A stretch of DNA of 64,000 nucleotides from contig NZ_JAMTCI010000001.1 of assembly GCF_024171765.1 (NCBI RefSeq), forward strand, positions 1,031,137 through 1,095,136. Direction: 5' to 3'. Below the pieces are notes generated by a model. It searched no databases. It had not been told where the DNA came from and saw only the letters and a program-made list of their open reading frames with translations. The DNA is from Williamsia deligens. Lineage in GTDB: Bacteria > Actinomycetota > Actinomycetes > Mycobacteriales > Mycobacteriaceae. The stretch's first letter is position 1. Each line of letters begins with the position of its first letter. The translations under genes were made by a program, and so were the position numbers. Below, piece by piece: positions 52,436 through 63,254 of the stretch.

Positions 52436-52900
52436 TCACCCTCCGGGCTCGTACGGCGGGGCGACGCCCCAGCCCCACCTGGGCACCGGAGCCTGCCTGA
52501 TCGGCTGCGCGCCCGGCTGCGAGTTCGCCATCGCCAACCGCGTACCCCACTCGACGTAGGCGAGCAGTGCCGACCGGAACTCAGGATCGTCGGGGAGGCC
52601 GGCGGCGTCGGCGGCGATGCTCATGAGCTCCACGAATCGGCGGCGCTGCTCGGCGGTGATCCCCAGGTCGATGTGGTGCGCGAGCATGGTGGAGTACCCG
52701 CCGTGTTCGCTGGTGTACCGGGCCGGGCCGCCGAACACCTCCACCCACCACACGGTGACGTGTGCTCGGTGTTCTTCCGACACCCCACCGGGAAACATCG
52801 GTGCGAGCAGGTCGTCGCGTTCGACGCGGTCGTAGAAGGCGTCGAGGAGTCGCCTCAGCGCTTGCTCACCGCCAGCCCACTCGATCAGAGTCGGGGTCAT
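52436..52900 (-). CDS. Truncated-hemoglobin-like protein (group II type)
   Basis: A 154-residue protein with the 2-on-2 globin layout: WAGGEQALRRLLDAFYDRVERDDLLAPMFPGG (helices A-C start), WWVEVFGGPARYTS, and the proximal histidine region MLAHHIDLGITAEQRRRFVELM. It is longer at the C-terminus than GlbO, with a proline-rich tail (RQAPVPRWGWG). It could bind oxygen or detoxify nitric oxide and peroxide. Haem binding is inferred from the conserved histidine. Confidence 0.8.
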   Translation of the reverse strand: MTPTLIEWAGGEQALRRLLDAFYDRVERDDLLAPMFPGGVSEEHRAHVTVWWVEVFGGPARYTSEHGGYSTMLAHHIDLGITAEQRRRFVELMSIAADAAGLPDDPEFRSALLAYVEWGTRLAMANSQPGAQPIRQAPVPRWGWGVAPPYEPGG

Positions 52901-53010
52901 CCCCCAATGAGAACAGAGTCGGCGGCCGCTGTCGTCCGATCGATTCCGTCGCCATCACGACCGGACACCGACATGCGCGACGTCAGACGTGCGTCCACGT
53001 CAGCGCCGGA

Positions 53011-53439
53011 TCAGTCGATGATGACGTCGAGCCCCCGCTCGCGGAGTCCCCTGAGTCCGGCCGTCATGGCGTCGATCTGCTCGGGCGTGTGCCCGGTCCA
53101 GTCGATCAGTTCACCCACGACGCGCAGCGGCTCCAGCGACCGGTAGGACCGCGTCGGATTCCCGGGCAGCTTCTTGTCGGTGACGTTCGGGTCGTCCTCG
53201 ACATCCCCGAGAGGCTCGACGACGTAGATCCGGGGCGGCCCGTCGCCCTGCGCGAGCTCCGCTCCCCACGCGGCCGCGTCGAGTGTCTGCGTCATGTAGA
53301 TGTGCCGCAGCGGCCGTTCCCGGAAGTTGGATCCGCGTCCCGGCGCGAGCAGGTCGCCGACGGCGAGGTCGGCTCGCGTGCCGTGCAGGTACGCCCCCGA
53401 CTCGTGGACCTCGAACGGTGTGGGTGGGTTGCTCGTCAT
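53011..53439 (-). CDS. arr: Rifampin ADP-ribosyltransferase Arr
   Basis: A 142-residue enzyme, the length typical of Arr. It begins MTSNPPTPFEVHESGAYLHG and contains HIYMTQTLDAAAWGAELA, GPPRIYVVEPLG, DDPNVTDKKLPGNPTRSYR, all near-identical to mycobacterial Arr in my recollection. His/Tyr/Asp residues of the ART site are in HGT, YMT and DDPN. It inactivates rifamycins by ADP-ribosylation, so this strain may be intrinsically rifampicin-resistant. ATG 53439 has GGGGAGA upstream. Single gene; no mobile element nearby. Confidence 0.93.
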   Translation of the reverse strand: MTSNPPTPFEVHESGAYLHGTRADLAVGDLLAPGRGSNFRERPLRHIYMTQTLDAAAWGAELAQGDGPPRIYVVEPLGDVEDDPNVTDKKLPGNPTRSYRSLEPLRVVGELIDWTGHTPEQIDAMTAGLRGLRERGLDVIID

Positions 53440-53556
53440 GTGGTCTCCCCATCTGCCTGACGCGGTGTGCGCCGGAGCAGTCTGGACCACCCACGGGGTC
53501 TTGCCGCAAGCCCCTCCTCCACCCATAATCTGAGATGGGACGAGGGTGCGACGAGG

Positions 53557-54497
53557 TCAGCTGACGATGTCCTTGCGGCCGAACCACCACCACGACGCCC
53601 CGAACAGGATCGCCGCGTAGATCAGTGAGATCCCCACACCGCGCGCCATGTCCTCCCACACCACACTCGGGTTGAGGGCGTCCAGCCACGCGAATTGATA
53701 ATGGGTGGGCAGGAACTGGCGGTACGGGTCCAGCGCCGAGATCGAGTCGAGGATGTTCGACAGGATCACCAGCATCGTCGCGCCACCGACCGCACCCAGT
53801 GGTGCGTCCGTCACCACGCTCAGCAGGAACGCGAAGCCCGCGACCACCAGCGACTGGATCAGGGTGTAGCCCACCACGATCGCCAACCGTTGCAGGGTCT
53901 CGGCACTCGTGAACTCACCGCCGAGTGGCGACCTCGCCGGACCCCACCCGAAGAAGAGTCCCCCGACGACGTACGCCCACACCGGCAGCAGGATCAGCAC
54001 GACCGCACTCGACGCGAGTCCGACGATCAGCTTCTGCCGCAACAGGTGTGACCGTCGGACCGGGATCACCAGCAGATACCGCAGCGACGCCCACCCGGCC
54101 TCACTCGCCACCGTGTCGCCGCAGAACAGTGCCACGAGCACGGTGAGGAGGAACGAGCCGGCGGCGAACTCGGTGAACAGCGCGAAATTCGCGCCGCCCG
54201 CGGTCGCCAGCGAGTACAGGGCCGACGTCTGACGTCCGCCGCCCGAGTCCGACCCACCGGCCGTCGACGGGTCGTCGGAGCTGAGCGAGAAGGCGATCGC
54301 GATGATCGGCGGCAGGATCACCAGCAGCACCGCGGCCACCTGCGTGCGCCGTCGACGGAGCTGTCGGATCGTCTCGACGCGCAGGCCCAGGGTCCGGCGC
54401 GGGTGCAGATCCACCGGTTGCACGGCACCGAGTCCGTCGAGGCGATCGTGCACACCCTTACGGGTGGCCGCCACCCTCGCGGTGGGCTCCTGGTCGC

Positions 54498-54501
<4 letters not shown>
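53557..54501 (-). CDS. ABC-2 type permease partner of the fusion ATPase
   Basis: A 314-residue membrane protein of the ABC-2 permease type with six helices. A long N-terminal cytosolic region ends RRRRTQVAAVLLVILPPIIAIAF (first helix). A periplasmic loop of about 55 residues is Ser/Gly/Asp-rich. Later segments include FCGDTVASEAGWASLRYLLVIPVRRSHLL, typical of ABC-2 exporters. It overlaps the upstream fusion gene by four bases (ATGA) and is certainly its partner. Exported substrate unknown. Confidence 0.82.
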
Positions 54502-57110
<2,609 letters not shown>

Positions 57111-57180
57111 GAGGTGTCCGCTGATGACCGATGGTAGGCGCGCCCCGGCGCAGCCGTCGGTGTCATCAGCGTCGGCGACC

Positions 57181-58272
57181 TCAGGGGATGATGTGCGCCT
57201 CGCGGTAGCGGGCGACGGCGTCGGCGAAGCTCTGCGGCGTGGACCGGAATCCGAGGAAGCCGGCCTGACGGCTCTTGGTCATGTCGGTGAGACACTCGAT
57301 GTCGCGGCCGAGGTCGCTGTCGGTGTGCCACCACGAGGCGAGGCGGTCGACGTCGCCCTCGACGAGTGAGTGCTTCTCGGCCAGTTCGGACCACTCGGTC
57401 GCGGCATCACCCATGCGGTCGTCGAGCGGACGCGGCTCCTCGTCGAACCCGACGGGCTCCACGCCGAACATCTCCGCGATCTGCGGCCACATCCACCGCC
57501 ACCGGAACACGTCGCCGTTCGCGACATTGAACGGCTCGTCCGCGCCCTCTGGATGTGTTGCGGCCCAGATCATCTGCTCGGCGAGCAGGCCGACGTCGGT
57601 CACGTCGGTGAGGCCGTCCCACTGCGTCCGCGACCCCGGGAACACGAACGGCCGGTCGTGCTCGCGACACAGGGTGGCGTAGACCGACAGCGTCAGCGCC
57701 ATGTTCATGGCGTTGCCGACGGCGAACCCGACGATGGTGTGCGCGCGGTGCACGCTCCAGGTGAAGCCCATCCGCTCGGCGGCGGCGAAGAGCTCGTCCT
57801 CCTGCGCGTAGTAGAAGTTCTCGTTGTCCAGGCGCGGTTCGGACTCGTGGAACGGCGTCTCGGCCATGACGGCGGTGCCGTAGTCCTCGAACGGTCCGAG
57901 GTAGTGCTTGAGACCGGTCATGAGGGCGACGTGGCGCACCGACCCCGCCGGTTCCAGTGCGGCGAACACGTTGCGCAGGAGCTCGCTGTTGACCTCGATG
58001 TTCTCGCGCTCGGTGTCCTTCTTCATCCACGCGACGAGGAACACGACATCCGGCCGGACGTCGCGGAGCCGCTCGGTGAGCTGGACGGGGTCGAGGAGAT
58101 CGGCCGCGATCGGGGTGACGCCGTCGACGGGGAGCGTCTCGTGGCGGGACAGGCCGTAGGTGGTCCATCCGCCGTCGACGAGCTGTTCGCACAGCGCCTG
58201 GCCGGAGATCCCGGTGGCGCCCACGACGAGGGCGGTACCGGGTGCACGGGTGGTCGATGCGGGGGTGGTCAT
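57181..58272 (-). CDS. PRISE-like short-chain reductase (progesterone-5-beta-reductase/iridoid-synthase type)
   Basis: A 363-residue atypical SDR. The Rossmann start is ALVVGATGISGQALCEQL; the diagnostic PRISE blocks MTGLKHYLGPFEDYG and NFYYAQEDELF (with catalytic Tyr) are present, and SVHRAHTIVGFAVGNAMNM follows. These NADPH enzymes reduce enones; substrates in bacteria are largely unknown. The actual length equals the plant enzymes (about 390) minus a short N-terminus. ATG 58272 is chosen over an upstream ATG because VVGATG starts within 20 residues. It is upstream of and on the same strand as the fusion gene, 70 bases away. Confidence 0.82.
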   Translation of the reverse strand: MTTPASTTRAPGTALVVGATGISGQALCEQLVDGGWTTYGLSRHETLPVDGVTPIAADLLDPVQLTERLRDVRPDVVFLVAWMKKDTERENIEVNSELLRNVFAALEPAGSVRHVALMTGLKHYLGPFEDYGTAVMAETPFHESEPRLDNENFYYAQEDELFAAAERMGFTWSVHRAHTIVGFAVGNAMNMALTLSVYATLCREHDRPFVFPGSRTQWDGLTDVTDVGLLAEQMIWAATHPEGADEPFNVANGDVFRWRWMWPQIAEMFGVEPVGFDEEPRPLDDRMGDAATEWSELAEKHSLVEGDVDRLASWWHTDSDLGRDIECLTDMTKSRQAGFLGFRSTPQSFADAVARYREAHIIP

Positions 58273-58358
58273 GCCTCGTGCAGCACGCGCCGTGTCCTTC
58301 TTGTTCCGTGCCCGCTCGTTCACGGTCGACGCTCAGAGTGGCGTTCTACTCTTGTCGC

Positions 58359-58988
58359 GTGACCGCACAGCTCGACGACCGCGCCGACGACCGTCTCGAC
58401 CCCGAGGACGTCGTCGACCACACGCGGCCCGGCGCGGTCGCCTCGTGGATCGTGCTGGTCACGGGTGTGATCGGCCTGGTCGCGGCGAGCACCCTCACCA
58501 TCGAGCGGTTCAAGCTGTTCGCCGATCCGGGGTACCGGCCGAGCTGCAGCATCAACCCGATCATCTCGTGCGGCTCGGTCATGACGACCGATCAGGCCGC
58601 GTTCTTCGGCTTCCCCAACCCGATCATCGGCATCGCCGCGTTCGCGGTGGTGATCGTGGCGGGTGTCCTCGGGGTGGCGCGGGTGCCGATCCCCGGATGG
58701 TTCTGGGCCGGGCTGACCGCGGGCACCGCGGTGGGTCTGGTGTTCATCGGGTACCTGATCACCCAGAGCCTGTACCGGATCGGCGCGCTGTGCCCCTACT
58801 GCATGGTGGTCTGGGTCGTGACGCCGCTGCTGTTCGTGACGACAGCGCAGCTCGCGGCGGCCGCGAGCGGGCGCCGGTCGCTCATCGAGGCGGCCGGGTG
58901 GCTCCGACCGCTGCTGATCGTGGCGTACGCGGTCGTCGTGGCGATGATCGCGGTGCGCTTCTGGTCCTACTGGTCGACGCTGATCTGA
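58359..58988 (+). CDS. Vitamin K epoxide reductase family protein
   Basis: A 209-residue VKOR-domain protein with four to five helices. The loop pair Cys63 and Cys71 (PSCSINPIISCGSV) and the active CPYC (Cys145, Cys148) near LYRIGALCPYCMVV are all present. It re-oxidises the thiol-disulfide system outside the membrane with a quinone as acceptor, as in actinobacteria lacking DsbB. No DsbA is fused or adjacent; the partner must lie elsewhere. GTG 58359 is the start. Confidence 0.88.
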   Translation: MTAQLDDRADDRLDPEDVVDHTRPGAVASWIVLVTGVIGLVAASTLTIERFKLFADPGYRPSCSINPIISCGSVMTTDQAAFFGFPNPIIGIAAFAVVIVAGVLGVARVPIPGWFWAGLTAGTAVGLVFIGYLITQSLYRIGALCPYCMVVWVVTPLLFVTTAQLAAAASGRRSLIEAAGWLRPLLIVAYAVVVAMIAVRFWSYWSTLI

Positions 58989-59074
58989 CGTCGTCGCGCC
59001 CACCGGGCGCCGACGAGGCCCCAGACGCTGCACACGAGCGCGAGTTGTTCCTTGGTGAGAACCGCGTAGCCCAT
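58967..59074 (-). CDS. Small protein, 35 residues, overlapping VKOR 3' end
   Basis: A short open frame starting MGYAVLTKEQLALVCSVWGL and ending in a basic stretch (RWARRRQ) followed by ISVDQ. GAGAGG lies seven bases before the ATG, a good ribosome site for its size. A hydrophobic segment of about 15 residues with a positive tail suggests a tiny membrane-associated protein. It overlaps the VKOR stop region by 22 bases on the other strand. Homology was not recognised; it may be spurious. Confidence 0.4.
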   Translation of the reverse strand: MGYAVLTKEQLALVCSVWGLVGARWARRRQISVDQ

Positions 59075-59105
59075 GATCCGACCTCTCGTTCGACTGTGAC
59101 GCACG

Positions 59106-60158
59106 TTACACAAGCGAGTGCTTGGTCGGCGGGCTTTCGTAGGCATCCACGATCGGTTCGAGTTCGGTCGGCGTCGAGCCGTGGAGGATGACCGCGTCGC
59201 AGCCGAGACCGCGTTGGCCGCGGATCGCCGCGGCGCACGTCTCCGGGCTCCCCACCGCCGCGTTCGCGAGCCACTCGTCCGGCAGGAGCGACGCCGCGTG
59301 CTCGAGCTGGTCGGGAGTGGCGGCGATGTCGAGGCCGGCGATGGACGAGACCACCGGGTCGGCGAGGAACCGCTGCAGGACGGCGGGGTCCCAGTCGTTG
59401 GTGCGCACCAGCAGATCTCCGTAGCCCTGCAGATACGTGCCGAGCCGGCCGACGGTCTTGCGCAGCCGCACGGTCTCGGGCAGGTGGTCGCCGACGGTCG
59501 CCAGGCACGACCACACGCGGACGGAGGAAGGATCCCGACCGGCCTTCTCGGCGGCCTCCTTCACCGTCCGGACGCAGCGCTGGGTGGTCTCCGGCGTGAA
59601 GTAGGTGTGGAGCACGACCTCGTCGAAACAGCGGCCGCCGAGGGCCAGGGTCTGTGGTCCGAACGCGACGAGCGCCAGGGGCAGGTGCTCGTCGAGGGAC
59701 GAGTCGAGGTGGAGGAGGGGAAAGTGCCCCGCCGGACCGTCGTGACCACCCACCATCTCCCCGCGGAACAGTCGCCGCAGGAGGCCGGCGGTGTCCTCGA
59801 GCGCCGCAGTGGTGACCAGCGGCAGTCCGTACAGGGACTGCAGGATCGGGATGCCGCGGCCGAGGCCGAGCACGAACCGCCCGCCGGACAGGTCGCGCAG
59901 GGTGCGGGTCATGCCCGCGGTGACCATCAGGTGGCGGGTGTTGTGGTTGGTGGCCGCGGTGGCGACGGTGATGCTCTCGGTCACGGCCACCGCTGCGCCG
60001 GCCAGCGCGACGGCCTCTTTCCGGTTGTAGCGCTCGGAGATGAACGCCGTGCCGATGCCGAGCCGCTCCGCGGTACGGGCCTCGTCGAGGATGTCGCGGC
60101 TCGAATCCGGCTGGCCCGCCAGCAGGTAGCAGCCGAGATCGGGATGCGATCGGCTCAC
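59106..60158 (-). CDS. LLM-class F420-dependent oxidoreductase
   Basis: A 350-residue TIM-barrel flavin/F420 enzyme of the luciferase-like class: CYLLAGQPDSSRDILDEARTAERLG at the start, TVATAATNHNTRHLMVTAGMTRTL and GRFVLGLGRG, which are hallmarks of the mycobacterial F420 group. Substrate unknown. GTG 60158 overlaps the stop of the kinase-like gene (GTGA). The pair is a co-translated unit, and the oxidoreductase probably acts on the same compound or pathway as its partner. Confidence 0.82.
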   Translation of the reverse strand: MSRSHPDLGCYLLAGQPDSSRDILDEARTAERLGIGTAFISERYNRKEAVALAGAAVAVTESITVATAATNHNTRHLMVTAGMTRTLRDLSGGRFVLGLGRGIPILQSLYGLPLVTTAALEDTAGLLRRLFRGEMVGGHDGPAGHFPLLHLDSSLDEHLPLALVAFGPQTLALGGRCFDEVVLHTYFTPETTQRCVRTVKEAAEKAGRDPSSVRVWSCLATVGDHLPETVRLRKTVGRLGTYLQGYGDLLVRTNDWDPAVLQRFLADPVVSSIAGLDIAATPDQLEHAASLLPDEWLANAAVGSPETCAAAIRGQRGLGCDAVILHGSTPTELEPIVDAYESPPTKHSLV

Positions 60159-61249
60159 ACGTACTCCTCGACGAGGGACAGGGTGTCCAGGTCGCGGATC
60201 GCCGCGCACCCGCGGGTGAGCATCACCGCCGCCATCTCGTCACCGCGGTCGGTGGCGGCGGAGAAGGCGAACCCGAGGGTCGTGATGAGGGGCACCTGGA
60301 GCATCGCGAGCCGGTGGTCTCGACGACACTGCGCGAGGTCGTGTCCGGTGACGCCGTGCTCCAGCAGCCCGTCGTGGTAGGCCGCGACCGCGTCGTCCTC
60401 GATGGTCGATCTGCGATCCGGCTCGACCGACGTCGCCACGAGGTAGGCGAGGTCGCGTGCGGGCAGCCCCACCGCGAGCGTCTGCCAGTCGACCACCGTC
60501 ACCGATGTGCGGTCCGGGCTGAACATGAGGTTGTCGAGGCGGTAGTCGCCGTGCAGCACGGAGAACCGGTCGTGTTCGGCCATCAGCCACGGCGCGATGT
60601 GCGGGGCGACTGCACGCAACGTCGCCACGTCGTCGGCACGCAACCGATCCCCCAGCCGCTCGATCGTCGTGTCGATCGCGATGCCGGCGATCTCCCCCAG
60701 GCCCTGCGCTCCGTCACGGTCGGGTCGTCCGAGGACGATGCCCGGCAGCGACAACCACGCCGGGTCGCACCACCGCGGGCCGTGCAGCCCCGCGAGTGCG
60801 CGTGCCGCCGCCACCGCCTCGTCGCGGCTGCATCCCGCGATCTGATCGCCCTGTTCGGCCGGTGCGAGATCGTCCATGAGGAGCACGAACTCGGCGCCGT
60901 CCCCGGCGATGTCGATGTGGTGGCACGTCGGGACGGGGACAGCGACGGTGTCGGCCACCCGGGTGTAGAAGGTGTGCTCCGAGCGGTAGCCGAGCGCGAC
61001 ACGGTCGCGGACGTCCGGGTCCACCGACGGCAGCTTCACCGCGAACGTCGCCGGCAGACCGTGATCGGCACCGTCGGGATAGGTGACCTCGAGCCGATAC
61101 GTCGAGCCGGTCTGACCTGTCCCGACGACGGCCGACCCGACCGACTCGACGACGACCGGGCGATCGGGACGGGACTGCACCTGACCGAGCCAGGTGGGCG
61201 TGACGTCGTCGATGCCTTCGGGTATCGGAGCGCGGTCCACCATCACCAT
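60155..61249 (-). CDS. Aminoglycoside-phosphotransferase-like kinase (APH fold)
   Basis: A 364-residue kinase-fold protein. The catalytic loop is LHGDYRLDNLMF and the metal-binding motif VVDWQT. The N-lobe lysine is probably in ATFAVKLP. Such enzymes in actinobacteria are often paired with oxidoreductases or acyl-CoA dehydrogenases and phosphorylate alcohols or small metabolites. Not specifically an antibiotic-resistance gene on this evidence. ATG 61249 or 61243 may start it. Divergent from the GAF-ANTAR gene. Confidence 0.8.
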   Translation of the reverse strand: MVMVDRAPIPEGIDDVTPTWLGQVQSRPDRPVVVESVGSAVVGTGQTGSTYRLEVTYPDGADHGLPATFAVKLPSVDPDVRDRVALGYRSEHTFYTRVADTVAVPVPTCHHIDIAGDGAEFVLLMDDLAPAEQGDQIAGCSRDEAVAAARALAGLHGPRWCDPAWLSLPGIVLGRPDRDGAQGLGEIAGIAIDTTIERLGDRLRADDVATLRAVAPHIAPWLMAEHDRFSVLHGDYRLDNLMFSPDRTSVTVVDWQTLAVGLPARDLAYLVATSVEPDRRSTIEDDAVAAYHDGLLEHGVTGHDLAQCRRDHRLAMLQVPLITTLGFAFSAATDRGDEMAAVMLTRGCAAIRDLDTLSLVEEYV

Positions 61250-61454
61250 CCGGCCGACGATAGACAGGTGGATGGACAGCTGTCCAGATCCAGGGGTCGG
61301 CGACTTCCTCTCGCCGTGACGATTTCGTTATCCGCGCCACGAGCGCGTACCGGTTGTCGCGAACTGCTTGTCGTCATGGCCCCGGGGGCGCACGCTGCGA
61401 TGGACCTGTCCCCGGCGGCGCCCGCGGTGCCGCCCTGCCGGAGAGCTGACCGCC

Positions 61455-62186
61455 ATGACCTCCATCGCCGATCGCAGCGCCTCCAGCCCGTCGTCCGACG
61501 TCCACGTCGCCATCGCGGAGATGGTCCGGCACCTCGCCTCCGCCGGGCCTCGTGACCTCGACCAGGTCCTCGACGACCTCGCCGCCGGCGCCGTCCACAA
61601 CATCGACGGTGCCGAGGAGGCCAGCATCTCGATCGCGGGTCGCAAGCGCACGCTGGTCATCGAGGCCGCGACCGGGGAACTCGCCGAGGTGCACAACAAG
61701 ATCCAGAACAGCACCGGACAGGGTCCATGCCTCTCCGCGATCTGGGAGGAGCCGCTGGTCCGGATCACCGATCTGCACGACGAGACCCGGTGGCCGCAGT
61801 ACACACCCGACGCCCGGGCGACCATCCCCTACCGGTCCATCCTGTCCGTGCGCCTGCACACCGGGTCGGAACCGTTGGGGTCGCTGAGTCTCTACGCCAC
61901 ACCACCGCACGCCTTCGCGCCCGAGTCGGAGGAGATCGCGTCGATCTTCGCCGCCCACGCCTCGGCGGCGTGGACCGCCGCCGTGCGCGGCGCCCAGTTC
62001 GAGGACGCGCTGGCCAGCCGCGACATCATCGCCCAGGCCAAGGGCATGGTGATGGAACGGTTCGGCATCGACGCGATGGAGGCGTTCGGACTGCTCAGCA
62101 AGCTGTCCCAGGACACGAACACCCGCGTGATCGAGGTCGCCCGGAAGCTGCTCGACGCCGAGGCACGGGGCATCACCCCCTCCTGA
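61455..62186 (+). CDS. GAF-ANTAR RNA-binding antiterminator regulator
   Basis: A 243-residue protein. Residues about 20-175 form a GAF sensor domain (IEAATGELAEVHNKIQNSTGQGPCLSAIW) and the last ~55 residues an ANTAR domain (LASRDIIAQAKGMVMERFGIDAMEAFGLLSKLS). ANTAR proteins bind paired hairpins in target mRNAs to prevent termination, often in response to stress. Targets unknown. ATG 61455 is preceded by a leader of about 200 bases. Confidence 0.85.
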   Translation: MTSIADRSASSPSSDVHVAIAEMVRHLASAGPRDLDQVLDDLAAGAVHNIDGAEEASISIAGRKRTLVIEAATGELAEVHNKIQNSTGQGPCLSAIWEEPLVRITDLHDETRWPQYTPDARATIPYRSILSVRLHTGSEPLGSLSLYATPPHAFAPESEEIASIFAAHASAAWTAAVRGAQFEDALASRDIIAQAKGMVMERFGIDAMEAFGLLSKLSQDTNTRVIEVARKLLDAEARGITPS

Positions 62187-62287
62187 CCTCCCTCGGAACC
62201 CGTTGCGACGCAGTGGCGAGTGTTCGACCCACGGTGATCGCAACTCCGTGCGGGTGCGGTTCTCGCGGGGTCGTCGGTGTTGGCTGA

Positions 62288-62314
62288 TGTCATGCCGACC
62301 CACGTCGGCGACAT
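62288..62314 (+). promoter_or_regulatory. Hairpin in the cysD leader
   Basis: GCCGAC-CCAC-GTCGGC is a perfect 6-bp stem that can extend with flanking ATGTC/GACAT pairing (one bulge). It lies 17 bases before the cysD start, close to the ribosome site, so it might affect translation. Family of control not recognised. Confidence 0.35.
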
Positions 62315-62330
62315 GAGCCGAGGAGGACCC

Positions 62331-63254
62331 ATGACGACCGCGACGGACGACGACCGTCACGTGGACGAGCTCCGCATCCTCGAGGCCGAGGCGGTGCACA
62401 TCATCCGCGAGGTGGTGGCCGAGCTCGAACGACCCGTGCTGCTGTTCTCGGCGGGCAAGGACTCGATCGTCCTGCTCCGGTTGGCGGAGAAGGCGTTCCG
62501 TCCGGCCCCGATGCCGTTCCCGGTGCTCCACGTCGACACCGGGCACAATTTCGACGAGGTCGTCGAGTTCCGTGACCGCCGTGTCCGCGGGGCCGGGCAC
62601 GAACTGATCGTCGCGTCGGTGCAGGAGTCCATCGACTCCGGTCGCGTCACCGAGGTCGGCGGCCCGAGTGCCTCCCGCAACCGGCAGCAGACCCGCACCC
62701 TGCTCGACGCCCTGGAGGCCGGACGGTTCGACGCCGCGTTCGGCGGTGCGCGTCGCGACGAGGAGCGGGCGCGCGCCAAGGAGCGGGTGCTCAGTTTCCG
62801 CGACGAGTTCGGACAGTGGGATCCCCGCGCGCAACGACCGGAACCGTGGTCGCTGTACAACGGTCGGATCCGACGGGGCGAGCAGGTGCGGGTGTTCCCC
62901 CTGAGCAACTGGACCGAGACCGACGTGTGGAGGTACATCGAGCTCGAGGGCCTCGAGATCCCGTCGATCTACTTCGCCCATGAGCGCGAGGTGTTCGAGC
63001 GGGACGGGATCCTGCTGGCGACGTCACAGTTCACCGCGCCCCGCGACGGCGAGACCGCCCAGGTGGAGACGGTGCGGTACCGGACCGTCGGTGACCTCAC
63101 CATCACGGGCGCCGTTCGGTCGAACGCTGCCGACGTCGCGTCGGTGATCGAGGAGATCTCTGCGGCCACGGTGTCCGAACGTGGCGCGACCCGCGCCGAC
63201 GACCGGACGTCGGTGGCGGCCATGGAAGACCGCAAACGCGAAGGGTATTTCTGA
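62331..63254 (+). CDS. cysD: Sulfate adenylyltransferase subunit 2
   Basis: A 307-residue ATP-sulfurylase small subunit. The PP-loop is LLFSAGKDSIVLLRLAEKAF, followed by VDTGHNFDEVVEFRD, the AAFGGARRDEERARAKER segment and WTETDVWRYIELEGLEIP, all classical CysD. It makes APS from sulfate and ATP with CysN. ATG 62331 has AGGAGG just upstream. The stop overlaps the cysN start by one base. Confidence 0.94.
   Translation: MTTATDDDRHVDELRILEAEAVHIIREVVAELERPVLLFSAGKDSIVLLRLAEKAFRPAPMPFPVLHVDTGHNFDEVVEFRDRRVRGAGHELIVASVQESIDSGRVTEVGGPSASRNRQQTRTLLDALEAGRFDAAFGGARRDEERARAKERVLSFRDEFGQWDPRAQRPEPWSLYNGRIRRGEQVRVFPLSNWTETDVWRYIELEGLEIPSIYFAHEREVFERDGILLATSQFTAPRDGETAQVETVRYRTVGDLTITGAVRSNAADVASVIEEISAATVSERGATRADDRTSVAAMEDRKREGYF

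Noticed and set aside
52267-53439. Prophage or integrative element inserted at tRNA-Pro
   Set aside because: No integrase, no repeated tRNA 3' end, and the downstream genes look like ordinary chromosomal genes.
60155-61249. Aminoglycoside resistance gene
   Set aside because: Only the general APH fold is visible; coupling to an F420-type oxidoreductase points to metabolism instead.
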